NCBI GenBank assembly: GCA_003557825.1
Contig: PWNM01000153.1
Span: 1 to 10,455 of the forward strand
Length of the DNA stretch: 10,455 nt
Reading direction: 5' to 3'
Origin: Candidatus Hydrogenedentota bacterium
GTDB taxonomy: Bacteria > Hydrogenedentota > Hydrogenedentia > Hydrogenedentales > SLHB01
This document shows positions 1-4,965 of this stretch, in pieces. How positions within the stretch are numbered: position 1 is the first letter of the stretch; every line of letters begins with the position of its first letter. A program made the position numbers and the translations under genes. Under the pieces are notes generated by a model that saw nothing but the letters and a program-made list of their open reading frames with translations, did not search any database and had not been told where the DNA came from.

Positions 1-1652
1 CCGGTGATTCGAGGCTCATTCAACGGGGCGAATCCTGCAAAGATGGCGTTGTAGCGGTTTGAATAATAACCACCACCCTCGGCGCGGGCAATTTGCGCCG
101 TTCCCGTCTTTCCTCCAACCCGATATTCTGGGATATTCGCGTGTCGGCCGGTACCGTCGGTTACCACAAGATGGCACAATTCCTTCATGATCGAAGCGGT
201 GCTTTCGTGCAGAATACGTCGGGGCGCTTCGGGCTCGAACGCGTAGACCGTCTCTCCATAGGCGTTTTCGACTCGATCGACTACATGGGGACGTACGAGG
301 TAACCGCCGTTGGCAATAACTGAAAACGATCGGGCCAATTGGAGGAGGGTTACACCGATTTCCTGGCCAAATGATAACGACGTTAACGATGCCCCTGACC
401 AGTGTCGCCGTGTTCGATAGATTCCGGCGCTCTCCATGCGGAGATCCGAGTTGGTTGTTTGGCCAAACCCAAAGCGTTGAATCCAGGCGTCAAACAAATC
501 CGGTCCCATGACACGGGCAATCTTTGCAACAGAAATGTTGCTTGAATAGGCAAAACTCTCGGAAAACGGTACGACTCCCAGAGCCCGAGTATCGGTGATA
601 CGCCGTCGCCCATGGGGGTAATATACGCCCATTTCACAGTTGATGGGGTCGTGGGGGCCGATCATGCCTTCCTCAATGGCGGCTGCAACTGTGATCACCT
701 TGAAAGCGGAACCCGGCTCGAATATATTCGATACGGCAAGATTGGTGAACTGCTCGGGCGGAACCTCATTGTATCGGTTCAAATCAAAGGCAGGACGAAT
801 GGCCAAGGCCAGTATCCCCCCGGAATGTGGGTCCATGAGAATTCCCATGCCCCATTCTGCTTGGGATTTTTCCACCGCTCGGTCGAGTTCGCGTTCCAGG
901 CGGCTTTGGATGTCAGCGTCGATGGTCAAGAAGACGTGGTTCCCCCGTTTCGGAGGATCATAGTCCACCGTGAGCGATGTCAGCAGATTCCGGTCACGGT
1001 CTGTGCGGGCCACACGGCGTCCGGGGGTGCTCCGCAGGTAGTCTTCAAAAGACAACTCGACGCCTTCGGCCCCTTGTCGGTCACGATTTACGAAGCCGAT
1101 GACATGGGCAGCCAATTCCCGTTGGGGATAATGCCGTAATCGTTCATATTCAATGCGTAATCCCTCTTCGCGAAGTTTGGCCGGATCGCCCAGCATAGCC
1201 AGATCCTCGGGAGACAACTCCCGCTTGACCCATACGAATTTCCGGTAGTTTCCCGAAGCTGTACGCGCGGATAGCCGCCTGTATAGGGTATCTTCATCAA
1301 GATTCAGGCGGGCTGCCAATGTACGCGCCATGCCGCGAAGGTCGTCTATGCGGCTTGGATCTGCCGACAATGAAGGAACCTGGTGATCGGTTGCCAACAG
1401 ACGGCCGCGCTGATCGTAGATATTGCCCCGGGGTACGGGTATGGCCGCTTCGGCGATGTGGCTGATGTCCGCTTCGTTGTAGTTCCATTTGGGGTTGATG
1501 TGCAAACTGAACAATCGAAAAACGATGGCTGCCAGGCCGATAAGCAGCAGGCACTTTATGGCCAGGATCCGCCGGCGATGGCTTTTACCCACCGGGCGAA
1601 TCCCGTTTGCTGTGCGGGTGGAATTGCGGGGCCTAGCTGAGCGAGTGGTCAT
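1..1652 (-). CDS. ftsI: Class B penicillin-binding protein, FtsI/PBP3 type (3' end outside window)
   Basis: Septal peptidoglycan transpeptidase, anchored in the inner membrane and acting in the periplasm. One uninterrupted minus-strand frame runs from the ATG at 1652 to the window edge (550 codons) without a stop, so the C-terminal end is missing. Residues 1-28 are basic and cytoplasmic, and about 29-48 form one membrane segment. A PRGNIYDQRGRLLA stretch follows, typical of the start of the class B dimerisation module. The transpeptidase motifs are all present: SAFK with Ser315 and Lys318, SSN at 370-372, and KTGT at 515-518. Family members more often read STFK; Ala at the second position is tolerated. 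The start overlaps the upstream gene's stop in an ATGA, which fixes the start and suggests translational coupling. The order mraZ, rsmH, ftsL-like, PBP favours FtsI over an elongation PBP2 or SpoVD. Confidence 0.95.
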   Translation of the reverse strand, partial: MTTRSARPRNSTRTANGIRPVGKSHRRRILAIKCLLLIGLAAIVFRLFSLHINPKWNYNEADISHIAEAAIPVPRGNIYDQRGRLLATDHQVPSLSADPSRIDDLRGMARTLAARLNLDEDTLYRRLSARTASGNYRKFVWVKRELSPEDLAMLGDPAKLREEGLRIEYERLRHYPQRELAAHVIGFVNRDRQGAEGVELSFEDYLRSTPGRRVARTDRDRNLLTSLTVDYDPPKRGNHVFLTIDADIQSRLERELDRAVEKSQAEWGMGILMDPHSGGILALAIRPAFDLNRYNEVPPEQFTNLAVSNIFEPGSAFKVITVAAAIEEGMIGPHDPINCEMGVYYPHGRRRITDTRALGVVPFSESFAYSSNISVAKIARVMGPDLFDAWIQRFGFGQTTNSDLRMESAGIYRTRRHWSGASLTSLSFGQEIGVTLLQLARSFSVIANGGYLVRPHVVDRVENAYGETVYAFEPEAPRRILHESTASIMKELCHLVVTDGTGRHANIPEYRVGGKTGTAQIARAEGGGYYSNRYNAIFAGFAPLNEPRIT

Positions 1653-2044
1653 GGCGATGCCCCCGAGGCACTTTCCGACCCATGGTGATTACGAGCATAG
1701 GCCATTGGCGGTTCATCCTCTGGAACCGGCGTAGGCTGGCCTGGTACGGGAATGATGTGGATCTGTCCGTGTTCCGGCTCAACCAGTCCGATTGTGGGAG
1801 CATAGTCCTCGAGTCGACGCATCCCTTCGAGCTCGGCTTGCCGTGCGCGCATATCGTTGATCTCGTTTCGGAGTTCGCGATTGTGGCGAGTGAGATGGTT
1901 GGTCAGGTAGTCATTCTGAAAAATCTGTAACTGAAGCCACGTCTCGACAAACAGCACGGAGAACAACACAGCTAGAAACGGCGCCCAGTGCAAACAATAA
2001 CGGACCAAAGTCGATACAGGACGTTTTCGTTCTCGTCGGGTCAT
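1649..2044 (-). CDS. ftsL: FtsL-like division protein
   Basis: A 131-residue bitopic protein with the FtsL/DivIC layout. It has a short basic cytoplasmic tail (1-17), one membrane helix (about 18-36), then a charged heptad-like coiled coil (about 39-78). The segment around 81-92 (YAPTIGLVEPEHGQ) resembles the post-coil region of FtsL proteins. The last 35 residues are Pro-rich and acidic and look disordered. FtsL works with FtsB/DivIC and FtsQ in the divisome to activate FtsW-FtsI. FtsL is poorly conserved in sequence, so the call rests on size, topology and position between rsmH and ftsI. Both ends overlap their neighbours by ATGA (start 2044 on the rsmH stop; stop on the ftsI start), the tightest coupling in the cluster. 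Confidence 0.8.
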   Translation of the reverse strand: MTRRERKRPVSTLVRYCLHWAPFLAVLFSVLFVETWLQLQIFQNDYLTNHLTRHNRELRNEINDMRARQAELEGMRRLEDYAPTIGLVEPEHGQIHIIPVPGQPTPVPEDEPPMAYARNHHGSESASGASP

Positions 2045-2979
2045 TGTGCTGCATCCTTTTCAGTTGGCAATCGTTCTGCAGCTCGTAAGCGGGCGCTCTG
2101 GGCGCGGGGGTTTTGTTCGCATTCGGCCTCGCTTGGCGTGACTGGCGTCGGGGTCAATACTCTCAAGACAGGCGGATGTGTTCGCCGCACTCGGCCGTCC
2201 GGCTCGAATTCATGCTGGGGACGGGAGGCGTCGCGAAACAGGTTCTTGATGATGCGATCCTCTCCAGAATGAAATGCGATGGCCACGATTCGGCCTCCTG
2301 GCCGCAGTAGGTTGATTCCCGCTCTCAGCGCTTCCGTGATTGCCTCGAATTCCCGGTTGACCGCAATACGAATGGCTTGAAACGCGGTGCGGACTTCTTT
2401 GGGAACGCCCCGGACAAAGGGCAACGCTTGGCAAATAGCCTCCTGGAGGTCCGCAGTCGTGGTAAGTTGTCCTGCTCGGGCTCTTTGCACGATTACCGAT
2501 GCGATTCGTTTTGCGGGTCCCACATCGCCATAGGAACGAAGCACATTGGCCAGTTCGGTTTCGGATATGGATTTTAGGTAGTCGGAGGCGGACTCGCCCT
2601 GTGAGGGATCCATCCGCATGTCCAAGGGGCCGCTTTCCTGAAAGGAAAACCCACGGGCGGGGTCGTCCAACTGCATGCTTGACACGCCTGCATCCAGGAG
2701 CAGCCCATCAATCGTTGATATGCCCAGTTCCGTCAACACGGCTCGAACCTCTCCATGGTTACGCTGCAACACCACGGCCTGAGGATATGCTGCCAACCGT
2801 TCCCGAGCCATGCGCACCGCTTTGGGGTCACGATCCAATGCGATAAGCTGACCGGTGGTCAACTCCGCCGCAACACGGGCTGCATGGCCACCCGCTCCCG
2901 CCGTGCAGTCAACATAGACCCCTTCGGGTTTCACCCGAAGCCACGAGACCGCCTCGTCGGCAAGAACGGGGAGATGCAC
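2041..2979 (-). CDS. rsmH: 16S rRNA (cytosine1402-N4)-methyltransferase RsmH (MraW)
   Basis: S-adenosylmethionine-dependent methyltransferase that modifies C1402 in the decoding centre of 16S rRNA. With the GTG start at 2979 the protein has 312 residues, close to the 313 of E. coli RsmH, and begins MHLPVLADE, the family's usual N-terminus. Visible signatures are the SAM loop DCTAGAGGH (about 24-32), LLLDAGVSSMQLDDPARGFSF just before mid-protein, AIAFHSGEDRIIK (family usually FHSLEDR, so Leu to Gly here), and the C-terminal NPRAQSARLRAAE. The frame stays open upstream to a TTG at 3039, but those 20 extra codons lie inside the STAS gene and do not look like RsmH, so I prefer the GTG, five bases from the STAS stop. 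An AGGAAG lies 12 nt before the GTG, a rather long spacing. The stop overlaps the ftsL start. Confidence 0.95.
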   Translation of the reverse strand: MHLPVLADEAVSWLRVKPEGVYVDCTAGAGGHAARVAAELTTGQLIALDRDPKAVRMARERLAAYPQAVVLQRNHGEVRAVLTELGISTIDGLLLDAGVSSMQLDDPARGFSFQESGPLDMRMDPSQGESASDYLKSISETELANVLRSYGDVGPAKRIASVIVQRARAGQLTTTADLQEAICQALPFVRGVPKEVRTAFQAIRIAVNREFEAITEALRAGINLLRPGGRIVAIAFHSGEDRIIKNLFRDASRPQHEFEPDGRVRRTHPPVLRVLTPTPVTPSEAECEQNPRAQSARLRAAERLPTEKDAAQ

Positions 2980-2983
2980 GTCG

Positions 2984-3331
2984 TTATGCTGCTTCCTGAA
3001 ACACGGCAATGGCCTGGGGTTCGCTTTCGTAGGCTTCAAACAAGGACGAAATACCTACCATGCGAAACAAGCGATCCGCGCACAGGTTCATGCCGACGAG
3101 TTTCAGATCGCCATTGGCCGAGCGGCACTTCCGCAGCCGTTCAACCAGGATGCCCACCCCCATGTAACTGAAGAACCGTACTTTGTGAAGATTGATAACC
3201 AGGTTGAAGCGTCCTTGATTCAAGCATTCCAGGAGCGCTGACCGAATGGCATCAATGCCCCCCTCGTCTAAGTTGCCTTCCAGCCGCAACACCGTCACAT
3301 TTCCATGATCCGTCCGCTCAATTTGCATCAT
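2984..3331 (-). CDS. Single-domain STAS protein (anti-sigma-factor-antagonist-like)
   Basis: A 115-residue protein that is essentially one STAS domain, the fold of SpoIIAA and RsbV. Those proteins bind an anti-sigma kinase and are switched by phosphorylation of one Ser. The pattern is visible: a beta-rich start with LEGNLDEGG (about 17-25), NLVINLHKVRFFSYMGVGIL (43-62) at the core loop, then GDLKLVGMN and a C-terminal helix. In SpoIIAA/RsbV the loop reads DS(S/T)GLG with the phosphoserine two residues before Gly. Here the loop is S55-Y56-M57-G58, so Tyr takes the phosphoserine position and regulation by a classical Ser kinase is doubtful. No partner kinase or phosphatase is in the window. The start overlaps the mraZ stop (ATGA; a second ATG follows directly). 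Its place inside the division operon suggests a role there, which is inference. Confidence 0.88.
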   Translation of the reverse strand: MMQIERTDHGNVTVLRLEGNLDEGGIDAIRSALLECLNQGRFNLVINLHKVRFFSYMGVGILVERLRKCRSANGDLKLVGMNLCADRLFRMVGISSLFEAYESEPQAIAVFQEAA

Positions 3332-3807
3332 TGCACCCCGCCTTTCTGGTTGTCCGCCTCTCCGGATTCCGCCCCGGAAAACACGGCCGCCGCTATCTCC
3401 TTGTATTCCGCCTCTTTACCTTCCACAAATGCCCGCCACGCGTCTTTGTTCCATAGCTCTAGATGGTCGTCTACGCCGATGAGCACGGCCTCCCCGTCGA
3501 GGCTTGCATGTTCGCGTAGGTGGCTCGGTACAGCGATACGACCTTGATTATCCGGTTTGACTTCGGCTACGCCGCTAAAGAACAATCGCCGAAAGTCAAG
3601 CGCCCGCGAATCCATCGACGCATGACGCCCAATCTGTGACCGGATTTTTTGCCATTCATCCCGATGAAACAAAAACACGCAACGATCGAAACCACGCGTC
3701 ATATACCATATGGCGTGTCCATAAACATCCATAGTCTCACGGACGCGACGAGGGACAGTGATCCGTCCCTTATCATCGAATTTCGTGATCGATTCGCCGT
3801 AATACAC
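3328..3807 (-). CDS. mraZ: Transcriptional regulator MraZ
   Basis: DNA-binding regulator of the division and cell-wall cluster, forming ring-shaped oligomers with two AbrB-like (SpoVT-AbrB) halves per chain. Both signature turns are present: DDKGRITVP at 11-19 and DNQGRIAVP at 86-94, each followed by the usual helix (RRVRE, SHLRE). At 159 residues it is slightly longer than common family members because of an acidic, probably disordered tail after about 140. The start is GTG at 3807, chosen because the protein begins at the usual MraZ N-terminus and GAGGG lies about 8 nt upstream. Its stop overlaps the STAS start by ATGA. The 10-bp-spaced repeats just upstream are the expected type of MraZ binding site, so autoregulation is likely. 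Confidence 0.96.
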   Translation of the reverse strand: MYYGESITKFDDKGRITVPRRVRETMDVYGHAIWYMTRGFDRCVFLFHRDEWQKIRSQIGRHASMDSRALDFRRLFFSGVAEVKPDNQGRIAVPSHLREHASLDGEAVLIGVDDHLELWNKDAWRAFVEGKEAEYKEIAAAVFSGAESGEADNQKGGVQ

Positions 3808-3814
3808 CCGTGTG

Positions 3815-3880
3815 ACCCTCGTTTACCCCGTGGGACCACTTTGTCCCACTCCGTAACCACAGACTACCACAACGCACCAC
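3815..3880 (-). promoter_or_regulatory. Probable MraZ operator: 10-bp-periodic GTGG repeats
   Basis: Read on the minus strand, GTGGT occurs at 3880-3876, 3870-3866 and 3860-3856. GTGGG follows at 3849-3845 and GTGGT at 3839-3835. Degenerate copies GGGGT (3829-3825) and AGGGT (3819-3815) continue the series. The steps are 10, 10, 11, 10, 10 and 10 bp, one helical turn each. MraZ proteins are known to bind direct repeats of this kind (TGGG-type with 5-nt spacers in E. coli) upstream of their own gene. The array spans the -35/-10 spacer, the -10 box and the leader, and the last degenerate copy coincides with the ribosome binding site. This is strong sequence support for autoregulation, presumably repression. 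Confidence 0.75.
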
Positions 3881-3889
3881 CGTTGTCAA
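3861..3889 (-). promoter_or_regulatory. Sigma70-type promoter of the mraZ operon
   Basis: On the minus strand a perfect TTGACA (-35, 3889 to 3884) is followed by exactly 17 nt and TAGTCT (-10, 3866 to 3861; 3 of 6 consensus bases). Transcription would begin near 3854, giving a leader of about 45 nt before the mraZ GTG. The -35 box and spacing are convincing, while the -10 is weak. The promoter lies inside the GTGG repeat array, so a bound MraZ ring would cover it. Confidence 0.65.
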
Positions 3890-3955
3890 CCCCCAAAAGC
3901 CTCCTTTCTCCTGTATTTTCAAGGGGTTACGACGATTGAAAGGCCGTATGGCGAT

Positions 3956-4009
3956 ACAATATATTGCGCATATTGAACCCATAATGGGTGTTGAGGTACT
4001 ATATATTGT
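3956..4009. repeat. Nested inverted repeats in AT-rich intergenic DNA
   Basis: A perfect palindrome ACCCAT-A-ATGGGT (3977-3989) is flanked by a second inverted repeat, ACAATATAT (3956-3964) and ATATATTGT (4001-4009). The gaps are 12 nt on the left and 11 nt on the right. Together they form a nearly symmetric 54-bp element. It resembles a compound operator or a cruciform-prone site, and no known factor is recognised. It lies upstream of both divergent genes, so it could serve either. Confidence 0.5.
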
Positions 4010-4210
4010 GGGATTAATGCAGGAAAACCCGGGAAATGCCATGAAATAAAAAAATCGACAGGATGTCCAGAAATATCTTTTTTGGGCCAGTAGGCGCCTT
4101 TGATTCCCCCACCAGGCCCCACCTACGGCGATTTTCATTCGGCATTTCGGGATCGGATCGGGTACCATAATCCACAGTGAAGAGCCTCAGATTACAATCG
4201 GGAGAGCAAG

Positions 4211-4729
4211 ATGACCGGTAAACGTGCGGACTATATCTCGTGGGACGAGTACTTTATGGGGGTGGCCATACTCTCGGCCCATCGCAGCAAGGATCCCAAT
4301 TCCCAGGTGGGGGCATGCATTGTCAATGCGGCAAACAAAATTGTGGGGATTGGCTATAACGGTTTTCCAATCGGTTGCAGCGATGATGAGCTGCCCTGGG
4401 AACGCGAAGCGCCCACGGCGTTCGAAACCAAATATCCCTATGTATGTCATGCCGAGATGAACGCCATTATGAACAAGATAGCGGCGGACTTGCATGGGTG
4501 CCGGCTCTATACCACTCTTTTCCCCTGTAACGAGTGTACGAAAATCATCATCCAGAGCAGCATTGCCGGGGTCATCTACTTGAGCGATAAATACCATGAC
4601 AGCGAATCGTGTCGGGCTGCCCGACGAATGTTTGATATGGCGGGTGTCGCCTATGAGCAGTTTGCGCCGGTTAATCCCCAGATTGTCATCAATTTTGCCC
4701 GTGAGGCCGAGGCCGTAACACGGGACTAA
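4211..4729 (+). CDS. Deoxycytidylate (dCMP) deaminase, DCTD type
   Basis: Cytosolic zinc enzyme that deaminates dCMP to dUMP, supplying thymidylate synthase (EC 3.5.4.12). At 172 residues it matches the family length. The zinc/catalytic site is complete: H80-A-E82 (Glu82 as proton shuttle) and P105-C106-x-x-C109. The segment GYNGFPIGCSDDELPWER (48-65) and YPYVCHAEMNAIMNK are typical of dCMP rather than tRNA or free cytidine deaminases. The whole chain aligns well with the human DCTD sequence as I remember it, including the RSKDPNSQVGACIV and SDKYHDS blocks. Family members are allosterically activated by dCTP and inhibited by dTTP; I infer the same here. ATG at 4211 is preceded by GGAG with 6 nt spacing. 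It stands alone, divergent from mraZ, with a 236-nt gap before cheA. The B. subtilis counterpart is comEB. Confidence 0.95.
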   Translation: MTGKRADYISWDEYFMGVAILSAHRSKDPNSQVGACIVNAANKIVGIGYNGFPIGCSDDELPWEREAPTAFETKYPYVCHAEMNAIMNKIAADLHGCRLYTTLFPCNECTKIIIQSSIAGVIYLSDKYHDSESCRAARRMFDMAGVAYEQFAPVNPQIVINFAREAEAVTRD

Positions 4730-4767
4730 CGGCATACTTCCTTTCTATGAATATAAATTCGAGTTTA

Positions 4768-4782
4768 AGGTGCGTGATTTGC
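4768..4782 (+). promoter_or_regulatory. Possible sigma54-type -24/-12 element upstream of cheA
   Basis: The 15-mer reads AGGTGC-N5-TTGC. It has the invariant GG and GC with the required 10-nt spacing and a perfect TTGC at -12, but only 3 of 6 bases in the -24 half match TGGCAC. It lies about 185 nt before the cheA start. Such matches occur by chance, and no enhancer-binding regulator is in the window. Confidence 0.2.
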
Positions 4783-4793
4783 GTCTTTCTGGG

Positions 4794-4822
4794 TTGATTC
4801 TGCTGCATCCGTGTGGTAAAGT
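4794..4822 (+). promoter_or_regulatory. Possible sigma70-type promoter of the chemotaxis operon
   Basis: TTGATT (4794-4799; 4 of 6) and TAAAGT (4817-4822; 4 of 6) are separated by exactly 17 nt. A leader of about 135 nt would precede cheA. It is the best sigma70-like match in the 236-nt gap between the dCMP deaminase and cheA genes. Confidence 0.35.
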
Positions 4823-4881
4823 ATGACATATAGATAATCTGCGTATCCCTTAAGTCCAGGGGAACGCGGTTCGCCAGGTAA

Positions 4882-4913
4882 CCAGTTTTGGAGTGTACGG
4901 GGCATTAAACTGG
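4882..4913 (+). repeat. Inverted repeat in the cheA leader
   Basis: CCAGTTT (4882-4888) and AAACTGG (4907-4913) form perfect 7-bp arms around an 18-nt loop, about 50 nt before the cheA start. In RNA this could be a hairpin and in DNA an operator. There is no T-tract after it, so it is not a rho-independent terminator. I could not match it to a known riboswitch. Confidence 0.35.
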
Positions 4914-4965
4914 GCGGGGTTTCCTCACACACAGTCCGTATGGGGCCGCTTTATGGGGTCGCGAG

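Larger units (their letters stand above)
3808..4210. other. Divergent intergenic region between mraZ and the dCMP deaminase gene
   Basis: This 403-nt stretch separates two divergently transcribed genes. The mraZ side (to about 3890) holds the promoter and operator array. Positions about 3925-4080 are visibly AT-richer than the flanks and hold a nested palindrome. A perfect 8-bp palindrome AGGCGCCT lies at 4092-4099. On the plus strand a CATAAT at 4166-4171 could be a -10 box for the deaminase gene, but no credible -35 box precedes it. Open frames here have no recognisable protein features and run into mraZ, so I see no gene. No terminator is needed or visible. Confidence 0.6.

Noticed and set aside
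612..1139. Plus-strand open frame of 175 codons
   Set aside because: It lies antisense to ftsI, whose frame is continuous with all active-site motifs. The product resembles no known family and there is no ribosome binding site.
1..1652. Possible frameshift or pseudogene in ftsI
   Set aside because: Translating the minus strand from 1652 gives one open frame to the window edge with the SxxK, SxN and KTG motifs in order. It merely lacks a stop because the window ends.
2980..3039. Longer RsmH from a TTG start at 3039
   Set aside because: The extra 20 codons lie inside the STAS gene, have no RsmH-like content, and the GTG at 2979 gives the usual length and N-terminus.
3815..3880. CRISPR-like short repeats
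   Set aside because: The units are 5 bp at 10-bp steps, far too short for CRISPR, and fit an MraZ operator.
3977..3989. Rho-independent terminator
   Set aside because: The 6-bp hairpin is AT-rich in its centre, has no following T-tract, and no gene ends there on either strand.
3773..4168. Minus-strand open frame of 131 codons in the intergenic region
   Set aside because: It overlaps the mraZ start and its promoter/operator, has an odd composition rich in aromatic and Cys residues, and matches nothing recognisable.
4187..4735. Minus-strand open frame of 182 codons
   Set aside because: It is fully antisense to the dCMP deaminase, whose motifs are unmistakable.
4830..4965. Cyclic di-GMP (GEMM) riboswitch before cheA
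   Set aside because: The leader lacks the conserved GEMM core pattern by eye. Only a 7-bp inverted repeat with a large loop is present.
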